This document shows positions 35,772 through 47,064 of a stretch of 64,000 nt of DNA, piece after piece. The notes under the pieces were generated by a model that was not told the DNA's origin, made no database searches, and saw nothing but the letters and a program-made list of their open reading frames with translations. How positions within the stretch are numbered: position 1 is the first letter of the stretch; every line of letters starts with the position of its first letter. Source of the stretch: Mytilisepta virgata (Eukaryota; Mollusca; Bivalvia; Mytilida; Mytilidae); NCBI GenBank assembly GCA_028015205.1, contig CM051521.1, positions 69,114,314-69,178,313 of the forward strand, in the 5' to 3' direction. Both the position numbers and the translations under genes were made by a program.

Positions 35772-36971
35772 AGCTCACCTGACCCGAAGGGTCATGTGAG
35801 CTATTGCTATCACTTGGCGTCCGTCGTCCGTCCGTCCGTCCGTCGTCCGTTAACTTTTTCAAACGTTAACTCCTCCAACACCATAAGTCCAACTGCAACC
35901 AAACTTGGTACAGTTATTAATTGGTATGGGTGCTACAAATCTATTGTTTGGATTTTTTATTCGTATAAAAACATGGCCGTCATGGATAAAAATAGAACAT
36001 AGGGGTAAATCGCAGTTTTTTGCAAATAAGTCAGAAACGGTCACAGATATCAAAATTCTGGCATAGGGTAAAAGTGATCAGCACCTCAAGATCTACCTGC
36101 CCTGAAATTTTGAAGAAGATCCAACCACTCATTTCAGAGTTATCACCCTTTTTCCTGATTTTTTCCAAATTTTGCACTTTTTAAACTCATTATTTTGAAA
36201 ACTATAAAAGATATCTGAGAAATTCAAATTGCATATTGTTAGGCACACCAAGATCTACAAAATCTGTAACAGGCTCAAAGTTGTAGGGCCATTCCTTTAG
36301 AAGTTATCCCCCTTAAAACATAAAAATTGACCATTTTTACAGTCTTTCCTCATAATATTGAAAGCCATTTACTCCTCCGACACCATAAGTTCAATTGTAA
36401 TCAGACCTGGTATAGTTCTTTTTTAGCATGAGTGCTACAAAATTGTTGATTGGATTTTGGATTCATAATAAAAGACATGGCTGCTGTTGCTAAAAATAGA
36501 CAAGGGGTAAATTGCAGTTTTTGGTAAATAACTCAAAAATGGCTACAGATACAAAATTCTGTTTGGAGCAAAGGTGATCAGCACTTTGTGATTTATCTGC
36601 TTTGAAATTTTGAAGAAGATCCAACATTCCCTACAGGAGTTATTGCCCTTTTTATGATTATTTCCAATTTTTGCTTTTTTAAGCTTGATTTTTTTGAAAA
36701 CTATTAGATATGTGAAAGTTTTCAAATTGCATATTGTTTAGCACATCAAGATCTGCAAAATCTGTCACAGGGCCAAAGTTGTAGGACCATTTTTTTAGGA
36801 GTTATTCCCCTTAGAGCCTCAAAAGTGACCTTTTTCAAAGCTTTTTGCTCATGATAATGCAAGCATAACACTATATTAATGAAAAACTATTTGACTAACT
36901 AAATGTTAAATTCAATATTACTTCACAATTTTTTAAATACTCATCAAAGAGATTACATATATGTTTTTTTT
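35772..36971 (+). mobile_element. AGCTC-family element, 5' part of duplicated block, copy 2
   Basis: It is nearly identical to 4860-6052, starting at exactly the same base (AGCTCACCTGACCCGAAGGG). It runs into ATATATG, 8 T, ATGATTCTC without the nested element that copy 1 carries. There is no AGCTC-type 3' terminus before 36972. Confidence 0.85.
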
Positions 36972-37827
36972 ATGATTCTCAATCTGCAAGTACATTTTTT
37001 TTGTTTTGAAACTGTTTCAGGTAAAAACTCATTATTTTAGCCTTTTCTAAAAACTGGTTACCTGCTCAATTGTTGTGATACTTATCTATTGCTCTTCAAT
37101 TATAGTTTCAGTCTCTTTTCTGAAAGGTAAAAAATGGATGCCGATAGAAAATAATTTGAATTTTAAATCGCCCTGAGTCTTATCATCTATGCCCCATCTA
37201 TTGTAAATTATGAATGTGATGGCAAAATTTTCCGTGATATTAATGTCCAGTATAGATTTTAATTGTCTATTGTAATCTTTAAAAGAGAACATGAAATCTC
37301 AAGTTTGGATTTTTTTACACAAGTCACAACTGCTTGAAACAGACTGTAAATAGATGTATTATTAACATGCATATGCCTGTGCAAGTATAGCCCCCACCCC
37401 TGCCGTTGTTATTCATAGATGTGACTAATAGGGAGCCGTTTGTCAGCTCAGTGCAGATGTTTATGACATACTTTTGCTTACATTTAATACAGATTATTAT
37501 TGTACAAAACATGTATTTAGATATGAGAAATCAACACTGGTTACTTGTTTGAACATTGATATGAAAATGAAGTACCAATCAACACCACAATCCATTTTTA
37601 TTATAAATGTTAAAAGAAATTCCCACCTAACCTAGATGTAGGCTATTATTAGGTGCGAGTAATTATTCTATTTCTAAGTAGAATGGAATGAATTACACAA
37701 GAGAATGTTCAAGAACTAAAAAATGTATGCACATGGTGAAACTCAACATATCCCAAGAACTAAAAAATGTATGCACATGGGGAAACTCACCATATCCTAA
37801 CCTTATATCACCAGTTGAATCTAAATT
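36972..37827 (+). repeat. Second copy of the 858-bp duplicated sequence
   Basis: Matches 8435-9292. Right of it the two copies diverge abruptly: copy 2 continues GACGCTTTGTACAGG, copy 1 CTAATAAAAG. Confidence 0.85.
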
Positions 37828-37874
37828 GACGCTTTGTACAGGTTATAACCCTTTGAAGTAATTTGTAGCATTTA

Positions 37875-38337
37875 CAGCTGACCTGAAGGATCATGTGATC
37901 TATTATCATCACTAGCAGTCCAACTTACTATTAACTTTTCTTCCAAAAATCCTCTGACACCACCAAAAATTTGATTTCAAACTTTGTCCACTTGCTATAA
38001 GATGTCATTTTCCAAATTTGTGCAACTATTGCAGATAGAGAAAAGCTGTTGCTTGCTTAAACCTTAAGCTCTACAAAAGTTTTCATTAGGTCGAAGATGT
38101 CAGATGATCCCTTATAGCGGTTATAACCCTTCATACAGGTAAAAAATAACATTTTTTCATGTTTTTGCCCTATAAAATTGCAGATAGAAAAAGCTGTTGC
38201 TTGTTTAAACCTTCACATAATTGAGCTCTTCAAAAGTCTGAATTGGGTGGAAGTTGTCAAATGATCCATTAGAGAAGTAAGAAAAGACCCTTAACTTAAG
38301 AACCAGGTGAGCGATTCAGGCTCCTGGGAGCCTCTTG
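37875..38337 (+). mobile_element. Diverged AGCTC-family element (463 bp)
   Basis: It starts AGCTGACCTGAAGGATCATGTGATC (weak 5' hairpin) and has ATTATCATCACTAGC in place of TCACTTGGCG. It ends CCAGGTGAGCGATTCAGGCTCCTGGGAGCC and CTCTTG (38337). The interior has two related ~170-bp units (GATAGAAAAAGCTGTTGCTTG). Confidence 0.7.
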
Positions 38338-38967
38338 TTTTAATTCACGAAAAAAAAATGATTCCTCCTTTTAAAAATCCTCTTTACAAACCAACTAAAT
38401 ATTAATGCCTGTTACAGTGGGGTGCTGGACAAAAGCACTTCGTACTATGTTTTGTATATCATATTATATGCAAGTATGTTAATATTTTCTGGCATTTTTT
38501 GTAGTATGCCATTATTATTTCATCATTTTAATAAAAATATATATCAAATATTGGTTTTTTGGCCGGGTTGCACAGAGTGCAAATCCGGGTTATAGTATGG
38601 TGAATGGCGGGCGGGCGGTGAAATGGGTACCTATTTTGTGAAATCAACTCCTCCTACAGTTTTTCACCCACATCCTTGAAACTTCATAGAATGTTTCTAT
38701 ATATATTGAAGATGTGCACCTCACTTTATGGAATTATTTCAGGAATTATTTCCCATTTTTCCAAACTTTGGAACTTAGTCGTTTTTTATTGACATCTTCA
38801 ATAGAGGGTACCTATTTTGTGAAATCAACTCCTCCTACAGTTTTTCACCCACACCCTTGAAACTTCATAGAATGTTTCTATATATATTGAAGATGTGCAC
38901 CTCACTTTATGGAGTTATTTCAGGAATTTTTTCCCATTTTTCCAAACTTTGGAACTTAGTCGTTTTT

Positions 38968-40909
38968 AGCTCACCTGGCCCAAAGGGCCAAGTGAGCTTT
39001 TTTCATCACTTGGCGTCCGTCGTCCGTCGTCGTCCGGCGTCGTCGTTAACATTTTGAACTTCTTCTAGAGAACCACTGAATGGAATGAAACCAAACATGG
39101 CATGAATGTTCCTGATGAGGTGCTGACCAAGTGTTGTTACTTTATTGCCGATCCATTATCCAAGATGGCCGCCAGCGGGGGACTTAGTTTAACATAGGAC
39201 CCTATGGGAAATGCATACAAATGACTTCTTTTAGAGAACCGTTGAATGGAATGAAACCAAACATGGCATGAATGTTCCTTATGAGGTGCTGACCAAGTGT
39301 TGTTACTTTATTGCCGATCCATTATCCAAGATGGCCGCCAGCGGGGGACTTAGTTTAACATAGGACCCTATGGGAAATGCATACAAATGACTTCTTTTAG
39401 TGACCCACTTAATGGAATGAAACCAAACATGGCATGAATATTCCTTATGAAGTGCTGACCAAATGTTGTTACTTTGTAGCTGATCCATCATCCAAGATGG
39501 CCGCCAGCAGGGAACATAGTTTAACATAGGACCCTATGAGAAATGGATACAAATGACTTCTTTTAGAGAACCACTGAATGGAATGAAACTAAATCTGGCA
39601 TGAATGTTCCTTATGAGGTGTTGACCAAGTGTTGTTACTTTGTAGCCGATCCATCATCCAAGATGGCCGCCAGGGGGGACTTAGTTTAACATAGGACCCT
39701 ATGGGAAATGCATACAAATGACTTCTTTCAGAGAACCGTTGATTGGAATGAAACCAAACATGGCATGAATGTTCCTTATGAGGTGCTGACCAAGTGTTGT
39801 TACTTTGAAGCCGATCCATAATCCAAGATGGCCGCCAGCGGGGGACTTAGTTTACCATAGAACCCTATGGGAAATGCATACAAATGACTTCTTTTAGTGA
39901 CCCACTTAATGGAAAGAAACCAAACGTGACATGAATATTCCTTATGAAGTGCTGACCAAGTGTTGTTACTTTGTAGCTGATCCATCATCCAAGATGGCCG
40001 CCAGCAGGGAACTTAGTTTAACATAGGACCCTATGGGAAATGCATACAAATGACTTCGTTTAGAGAACCACTGAATGGAATGAAACTAAATCTGGCATGA
40101 ATGTTCCTTATGAGGTGCTGACCAAGTGTTGTTACTTTGAAGCCGATCCATAATCCAAGATGGCCGCCAGCAGGGGACTTAGTTTAACATAGAACCCTAT
40201 GGGAAATGCATACAAATGACTTCTTTTAGTGACCCACTTAATGGAAAGAAACCAAACATGGCATGAATATTCCTTATGAAGTGCTGACCAAGTGTTGTTA
40301 CTTTGTAGCTGATCCATCATCCAAGATGGCCGCCAGCAGGGAACTTAGTTTAACATAGGACCCTATGGGAAATGCATACAAATGACTTCTTTTAGCGAGA
40401 ACCACTGAATGGAATGAAACTAAATCTGGCATGAATGTTCCTTATGAGGTGCTGACCAAGTGTTGTTACTTTGTAGCCGATCCATCATCAAAGATGGCCG
40501 CCAGCTGGGGACTAAGTTTAACATTGGACCCTATGGGAAATGCATACAAATGACTTCTTTTAGAGAACCACTGAATGGAATGTAACAAAATATAGCATGA
40601 ATGTTCCTTATGAGGTGCTGACCAAGTGTTGTTACTTTGTTGCCGATCCATCATCCAAGATGTTTAGAAGTCTATCAGAAAATTGTAAAAAAATTCTGAA
40701 TGGTCACAACTTGACCACATATTCAAAAATAATAATGATAAAATGTCTTCAGTAGCTATTGTAAGACTATACACTAAGATGACCTGTTTTTAATTTTAAA
40801 AACTATGTCAAATTAAACCAATCTTGGTCTCAATCATTATATAATTTTACATAATTTCCAAAATCACATTAGATACAGGTGAGCGACACAGGCTCTTGAG
40901 AGCCTCTAG
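38968..40909 (+). mobile_element. Complete AGCTC-family element (1,942 bp) with 166-bp core array
   Basis: AGCTCACCTGGCCCAAAGGGCCAAGTGAGC (5' hairpin), TCACTTGGCG and GTCGTC microsatellite, the array 39081-40661, ~200 bp of single-copy tail, CAGGTGAGCGACAC, AGGCTCTTGAGAGCCT and CTCTAG (40909). Flanked by 5 T and 3 T where the intact host unit has 6 T. Confidence 0.9.
39081..40661 (+). repeat. 166-bp tandem core array, ~9.5 units, with higher-order pattern
   Basis: TGGAATG-type unit starts occur at 39081, 39247, 39413, 39579, 39744, 39910, 40076, 40242, 40410 and 40576 (165-168 bp). Units fall into types by GAGAACCGTT, TGACCCACTT or GAGAACCACT starts and by the words before CCAAGATGG. The order is B-C-D, B-C-D, C-D after an initial unit. 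Each unit contains CAAGATGGCCGCCAG and TTTAACATAG. Minus-strand frames of 62-76 aa here are repeat-derived. Confidence 0.95.
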
Positions 40910-41092
40910 TTTATTGACATCTTCAATAGAGGGTACCTATTTTGTGAAATCAACTCCTCCTACAGTTTTTCACCCACACCCTTGGAACTTCATAGAATGT
41001 TTCTATATATATTGAAGATGTTCACCTCACTTTATGGAGTTATTTCAGGAATTATTTCCCATTTTTCCAAACTTTGGAACTTAGTCGTTTTT

Positions 41093-44000
41093 AGCTCACC
41101 TGGCCAAATGCCATGTGAGCTATTGCCATCACTTGGCGTCCGTCGTCGTCGTCCGTCGTCGTTAACAATTATACAAAACTCTTCTCCTCTGAAACTACTT
41201 GACTGATTAGAACCAAACTTGGTGTGAATGTTCCTTGGGGTACCCTGCATAGAACTGATGTGGGGATTTTTGATTCGTCGAAAAACATGGCCGCTGTTAC
41301 TAAAATTAGAACATAGGGGTCAAACAATAGTTTTTCGTAAATATCTAAAAAAATCGTTAGGTTACGGCATATTCTGGCAGGTTGAAAGTGTTCAGCATGA
41401 TGAGAGCTACCTATGTGCTGATTTTCGTGAAAATCTGTCAACTGATGTTAGAGTTATTGCCCTTTTTTGACATTTTTGGCTTTTTAGCTCACCTGACCCG
41501 AAGGGTCATGTGAGCTATTGCTATCACTTGGCGTCCGTCGTCCGTCCGTCCGTCGTCCGTTAACTTTTTCAAACGTTAACTCCTCCAACACCATAAGTCC
41601 AACTGCAACCAAACTTGGTACAGTTATTAATTGGTATGGGTGCTACAAATCTATTGTTTGGATTTTTGATTCGTATAAAAACATGGCCGTCATGGCTGAA
41701 AATAGAACATAGGGGTAAATCGCAGTTTTTTGCAAATAAGTCAGAAACGGTCACAGATATCAAAATTCTGGCATAGGGTAAAAGTGATCAGCACCTCAAG
41801 ATCTACCTGCCCTGAAATTTTGAAGAAGATCCAACCACTCATTTCAGAGTTATCACCCTTTTTCCTGATTTTTTCCAAATTTTGCACTTTTTATATGTTA
41901 TTATTTCAAAAATCTTCTCCTCTGAAACTACTGAATGGATTTGGACAAAACTTAGCATGATTGTTCCTTAGGGTATCCTGCACAAAGTGTATGCTTCGAT
42001 TTTTGATCCGTCGAAAAACATGGCCACTGTTACTAAAAATAGAACGTAGGGGTCAAACAACAGTTTTTTCGCAAATCTCAAAAATCATCAGGTTACGGCA
42101 AATTCTGGCAGGTTGAAAGTGTTCAGCATGATGAGAGCTACCTGTGTGCTGATTTTCATGAAAATCTGTCAACTGATGTTAGAGTTATTGCCCTTTTTGA
42201 CATTTTTGGCTTTTTTTTATGTTATTATTTCAAAAATCTTCTTCTCTGAAACTACTATTCAAAATCAAATGAAACTTGGTAAGATTGTTCCTTAGGGTAT
42301 CCTGCAAAAAGTTAATGCTTGGATTTTGGATTGGTCGAAAAACATGTCCGCCCTTACAAAAAATAGAACATAGGAGTCAAAATGCTGTTTTTTGCTATTT
42401 TTTCCTGAATTATAGAAATAAAATTAAGATGAAAGCTACTTTGATGGCAAACATGGTATGCCGAGTTGAATGGTGATGATGAAAGTTTGTTTTGGACGGC
42501 CATTTTTAAAATGGCTGTCATTTTTTACACTTGCTCGGATTTCAACAATATTTGGTTTTTAAAGTAAACATGGTATCCTTAGTGAATGGTGATGATGAGA
42601 ATGTTGTATAACAATGATTAAACTTCATAATATGTGAGCTTTTAATTGCCATCACTTGGTGTCTGTCATCATCGTTGTTAACAAATTTTCAAACATCTTC
42701 TCCTCTGAAACTACTAGGGGGATTTGGATGAAACTTAGCATGATTGTTCCAGCAATATTTCCTTTTCAAGTACAATAAAAAGCCTTAACCCACAATTTTT
42801 ACATAACTTCTTTCAAACATTTTAAAAACGAAGACAGCATATAGACCAAAAGATTTATACTTGTATTTGAAGATGAATTAAAGCTTGTATTTTGTATTGT
42901 GAATCATCAGATTGACCATGACTGTATCTTAATCAAGCACAGGGAGAACTCATGCCCATTTCTTTCCAGAGGTTCTTGAAAGGCTTTTAAAGGTATTTTC
43001 AGCATTTTATGTGACCTTAAATACTCAGTTTAATTTACAAAAAAAACATTAATATATTAATTTAGTTTATAGTCATTGTTTGCCAGGTGAGCGATTCAGG
43101 CTCTTGAGAGCCTCTTGTTTTTATGTTATTATTTCAAAAATCTTCTTCTCTGAAACTACTATTCCAAATCAAATGAAATTTGGTAAGATTGTTCTTTTGG
43201 GTACCCTGCATAGAAATGATGTGGGGATTTTTGATTGGACAAAAAACATGGCCGCTGTTACTAAAAATAGAACATAGGGGTAAATTGCTGTTTTTTGCTA
43301 ATTCAAAAAACCGTTACAGATATAGAAAATCTGACATGGGGTAAAATTGATCAGCATGACAAGATCTACCTACCCTGAAATTTTGAAGGAAATTCCAAAA
43401 CCCATTTAGGAGTTATTGCCCTTTTTTGTCAAATTTTCAAAATTTTAACAATTTTCGTCATTTATCTCCAAAAGTATTTGAGATAGAAGTGAAATGTAAA
43501 TTTGAAAAATGTTTGCCATGTTGAGATCTACATACCCTGAAATTTTAAAGGAAATCTCAAAACCCATTTAGGAGTTATTGCCCTTTTTTCATCCAATTTT
43601 CAAAATTTATCATTTTTCGTCATTTATCTCCAAAACTATTTGAGATAGAAGTGAAATGTAAATTTGAAAAATGTTTGCCATGTTGAGATCTACATACCCT
43701 GAAATTTTAAAGGAAATCCCAAAACTCATTTAGGAGTTATTATCCTTTTTTTGTCAAATTTTCAAAATTTTAACATTTTTGCATTTATCTCCAAAACTAT
43801 TTGAGATAGAAGTGAAATGTAAATTTGAAAAATGTTTGCCATGTTGAGATCTATCTATCCTGAAATTTTGAAGGGAATCCCAAATTCTATTTAGGAGTTA
43901 TTGGTTTGTGTAATTTGAGGTCGGGTTCTGTTACATTTATTTAAGGTTCACCCTTATTCCTGGTCAATTTTGTCAACTTCCTGCCAGGACTACCACCATC

Positions 44001-44160
44001 AGGGAACATATTTTAATATGAAACCTTATGAAAAATAAATCTTTAACAAATTTTCTCTGAACAATTGAACCAATTGCAACAAACTTGGTCAAATAGTTGA
44101 TTAATTGTCCAATGAAAACCAGATTCCAGGTGAGCGATACAGGCTCTGATGAGCCTCTTG
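41093..44160 (+). mobile_element. AGCTC-family element containing another AGCTC-family element
   Basis: AGCTCACCTGGCCAAATGCCATGTGAGC at 41093 and TTCCAGGTGAGCGATACAGGCTCTGATGAGCC, CTCTTG at 44160, in the GTCGTTTTT|ATTGACATC junction of the host array. The inner copy is 41486-43117. After it, units of ~160 bp repeat (GAAATGTAAATTTGAAAAATGTTTGCCATGTTGAGATCTA near 43490, 43650 and 43815). Confidence 0.85.
41486..43117 (+). mobile_element. Complete but chimeric AGCTC-family element (1,632 bp), nested
   Basis: It starts AGCTCACCTGACCCGAAGGG. The first ~410 bp equal 4860-5270 and 35772-36182, then at TTTGCACTTTTTATATG it switches to sequence equal to 7190-8428. It ends AGGCTCTTGAGAGCCT, CTCTTG (43117). 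It lies in GGC, 8 T, ATGTTATTATTTC of the outer element, intact at 7511 and at 42200 inside this very element. Confidence 0.85.
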
Positions 44161-44512
44161 TTTTATTGACATCTTCAATAGAGGGTACCTATTTTGTGAA
44201 ATCAACTCCTCCTACAGTTTTTCACTCACATCCTTGAAACTTCATAGAATGTTTCTATATTGAAGATGTGCACCTCACTTTATGGAATTATTTCAGGAAT
44301 TATATCCCATTTTTCCAAACTTTGGAACTTAGTCGTTTTTTATTGACATCTTCAATAGAGGGTACCTATTTTGTGAAATCAACTCCTCCTACAGTTTTTC
44401 ACACATATCCTTGAAACTTCATAGAATGTTTCTATATATATTGAAGATGTGCACCTCACTTTATGGAATTATTTCAGGAATTATATCCCATTTTTCCAAA
44501 CAAGTGTTTATC

Positions 44513-45213
44513 AACATGTAATCAAATCAAATATTGCTTACTTCACCTATTTATAATTAAATTGATGGCTGCCTCTGTGCTCGTACACCAACATACAATG
44601 TGTCTGATTTTGTCTATATAAATATTCATGACTGCCAATGTGCAATATGATCTTGTAATCACCTTTGTCACCACTACAGTAAACACCCAGCAACCCGGCC
44701 ATTTGTGTCTTTGACCCATTTTTTTGTATTTTGAAGATTGACAAACATGGTCGCTCGCTGTCTTGTTGGACACGAAGTCTGGTAAGGAAATACTGTATTT
44801 AACATGAAAATAAGGGGAATATGATCATTTTAATTCATTATCCGAACTATTTAAACAAATGGCAACTGTTTCAATATTTATTAAATTGATTTCAGTCTTT
44901 ATTGGACTAAAACATAGTTTGAAGCAACTTCCAAGCAAGGATCGAAACTCAAGCTCGGTAATGTTTTTGAACCTTTCTTCGCAGACGTCTACAAGACACA
45001 TGTGTACAAGTCCCACATGTATGTAAACAAAGAAGTCTGCCGAAGAGAGATGCAAGTCAAAGAAATTTATGCATTATTATTCAATTTCACAAAAACTTGA
45101 ACCGAAAATATGCACAAGAAGAAAAGAAATACACCACAATTTTTCATTTACAAGATAAAATGTATTCCTGCAACGCGGAAGGTCACTTTCTACAAGATCT
45201 TGTAAAAGTGAGT
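44513..45213. other. Non-repeat sequence, possibly upstream region of candidate exon
   Basis: Richer in CpG than the surroundings. ATGGTCGCTCGCTGTCTTG at 44751 runs to a donor-like TCTG|GTAAGG (44781), a possible 11-codon exon, unproven. Minus-strand frames at 44543-44773 and 44825-45055 have no known motif. 44784-44826 is repeated inverted at 46672-46714. Confidence 0.35.
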
Positions 45214-45314
45214 ATGGCTGATGGCAAGGGTGAGAATCGGAGAACTTCGGGAATGTTCGGCCTTGCGTCGGAGGTTGAGTTTGAAGTCGATGTAAACGAC
45301 ATCGCCATTAATAT
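45214..45314 (+). CDS. Candidate first coding exon, unrecognised gene
   Basis: ATGGCTGATGGCAAGG opens MADGKGENRRTSGMFGLASE and an acidic VEFEVDVNDIAIN segment. It reaches a good donor (AATAT|GTAAGG) at 45314, leaving phase 2. The stretch is GC-richer and CpG-containing compared with its AT-rich surroundings, as first exons often are. The start choice assumes this ATG; the frame is also open upstream to 45097. I do not recognise the protein. The exon at 47065 can be reached in phase but would then stop after about 30 codons. Confidence 0.45.
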
Positions 45315-45639
45315 GTAAGGACTAATTTCAGAACAAATCCGGAACAATGTAGAACTATCCGCCATATTCATAACAGAATATGTTACCATACCCAACGACG
45401 TGGACGTGATTCTACGTCTGGGTCCATCTTTTTTTTTAAATTGAATTTTGAACTGACTCTATAAAATATTTTAGTACGAATTAAACATTTGCGATAAATG
45501 TTTTCTGTTTTCTGACAAAAAAAAAATGAAAAAAATAAAAACATGACAGATGCATATTAATAAATTAAACAATAGAGAAGAATAGAAGAAATAATTAACT
45601 TTAACTATATACACAACAGATAATTGAAATAAATAAAAA
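45315..45639. other. Non-coding AT-rich sequence
   Basis: Begins as possible intron (GTAAGG). ACGTGGACGTGATTCTACGTC near 45400 is a short inverted motif. Nothing else seen. Confidence 0.35.
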
Positions 45640-46165
45640 TATATACAGCGGTCGGACGAAGGAAAAAGAAGTGACCAAAAACTTTTTTTTAAATAAGGGA
45701 AAAATTGGAATACTCCAGCTTAGTCTGTCACATCCGTCAAGCAGTGGAAGAATTCACAATAAATAATATATACAGCAGTCAGGCGCAGGAAAAGTGAAGC
45801 GGCCAAAACATTTTGAAAATACGAGGAAAATTTGAATACTCCAGCTTAGCCTGTCACATCTTGTCAAGCGGAGGAAGAAAAAGCCAAAATAATGAGAACA
45901 AATTTGAATAGTTCAGCTTATGTATAATAAAATATACAGCAGTCAGGTAGGGCAAAAATAATGTGGCCAAAACATTATGAAAATACTTGGAAAATGGAAT
46001 ATTCCAGCTTAGTTTGTCACATCCGTCAAGCGGAGGAAGAAAAAGCCAAAATAATAGGGAATTTTTGTCGACAAATCCAATTTTATCTTAAAATAGAAAA
46101 TTTGTTACACGGAATGTTACTAAAAACAGAATTTTTACAGCAAACTTTGCTACATGTACTAAATT
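45640..46165 (+). repeat. Imperfect ~120-175-bp tandem repeat, 3 copies
   Basis: Units begin ATATACAGC(A/G)GTC near 45644, 45767 and 45937. They share GGCCAAAACATT, GAATACTCCAGCTTAG, TGTCACATC and GTCAAGCGGAGGAAG. The 68-aa frame at 45961-46167 lies in the last unit. Confidence 0.75.
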
Positions 46166-46239
46166 AGAAAGTATTTGACTGTGTATACGATTAAAAGCAG
46201 AGGTTTTAAGGCAAGTCTTGCTGCTAAAAAATAGAAAAT

Positions 46240-46610
46240 TTGCGACTAAGTGTTGTTACTGGAAACAGAAAATTTGCGGCGGACGAATGTTGCTAAGAAT
46301 TGAAATATAACGGCATATTTATATTACCAAGAACAGAAAATCTACGGCAAATAAATATTACTAAAAATAGAAAATTTGCGGCGGGCGGATGTTACTAAAC
46401 AACAGAAAATCATGTTACTAAAAACAAATATTACGGCAAATAAATATTACTAAAAATAGAAAATTTGCGGCGGACGGATGTTACTAAAAACAGAAATATT
46501 ACGGCAAATAAATATTAATAAAAATAGAAAATTTGCGGAGGACAGATGTTACTAAAAACAGAAATATTACGGCAAATATATATTACTAAAAACCGAAAAT
46601 CAATTTAATA
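46240..46610 (+). repeat. ~68-bp A-rich minisatellite
   Basis: TTTGCGGCGGACGGATG-type motifs at 46375, 46464 and 46532 (68 bp between the last two). ATTACGGCAAATAAATATTACTAAAAATAG lies between them in parts. Strikingly GCGG words sit in otherwise A-rich sequence. Confidence 0.8.
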
Positions 46611-46671
46611 AATATTGAAAAGTTGTCATTTATCTTTAAATAGTAAAGATAATTAATTAAAATTATTATAT

Positions 46672-46765
46672 TCCCCTTATTTTCATGTTAAATATGGTAT
46701 TTTCCTATCAAACATGTATATATTCTTATATTTAGTCACCAGACTCTACCAGACTCTATTTAGAC
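46672..46765 (-). repeat. Dispersed repeat, inverted relative to 44784-44826 and 34036-34065
   Basis: On the minus strand it reads AAATAGAGTCTGGTAGAGTCTGG...TTTAACATGAAAATAAGGGGAATAT. The first part matches the HELLS 3' UTR region, the last part 44790-44822. Confidence 0.6.
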
Positions 46766-46847
46766 GCGCCGGACTTTTCATGGTATATAGTGTTTCTATA
46801 CCTTAATTATAATTACGAACTTCATTGCCATTCCTTTACTGTTTACA

Positions 46848-46995
46848 TGGAATATCCATTGGAAGAACCACATTTTCATTTACATGCAATATCCATTGGA
46901 AGAACCACATTTTCATTTACATGCAATATCAATTGGAATAACCACATTTTCCGTTACATGCAATATCCATTGGAAGAACCACATTTTCAGTTATT
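46848..46995 (+). repeat. 37-bp minisatellite, 4 copies
   Basis: AATATCCATTGGAAGAACCA recurs at 46855, 46892, 46929 and 46966 (exactly 37 bp). 37 is not a multiple of 3, so the frame at 46790-47002 repeats in different readings and is not a gene. Confidence 0.95.
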
Positions 46996-47064
46996 GTCTT
47001 GATACATTTAGTTTTAACTTAACACTAATATTTGTTTAAAAGTTTATTTCAATTAAATCGGCAG

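Larger units (their letters stand above)
38561..44512 (+). mobile_element. GGCCGGG-family (HINE-like) element: ~180-bp tandem core split by two AGCTC insertions
   Basis: The 5' hairpin contains TTGCACAGAGTGCAA inside GGCCGGG...CCGGGTT, then GGCGGGCGGGCGG. Core units with GGGTACCTATTTTGTG start at 38625, 38806, 40931, 44183 and 44360 (177-181 bp). Two unit junctions that read GTCG, 6 T, ATTGACATC when intact (38779 and 44340) are interrupted by elements at 38968-40909 and 41093-44160. The right end near 44512 has no recognised terminus. Confidence 0.75.

Noticed and set aside
39303..40654. Series of similar 62-76 aa minus-strand frames
   Set aside because: They are the 166-bp core repeat in reverse; similarity between them is due to the repeat, not to a gene family.
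38968..40909. Regularly spaced repeats that could suggest a CRISPR array
   Set aside because: The repeat unit is 166 bp without unique spacers, the DNA is eukaryotic and no cas genes are present.
44543..44773. Minus-strand frames of 65-76 aa with protein-like composition
   Set aside because: No recognisable motif, two overlapping frames both open, and no consistent splice signals; not enough to call an exon.
46790..47002. 70-aa open frame with repeated PLEEPHF
   Set aside because: It is produced by a 37-bp minisatellite; the frame shifts with each unit.
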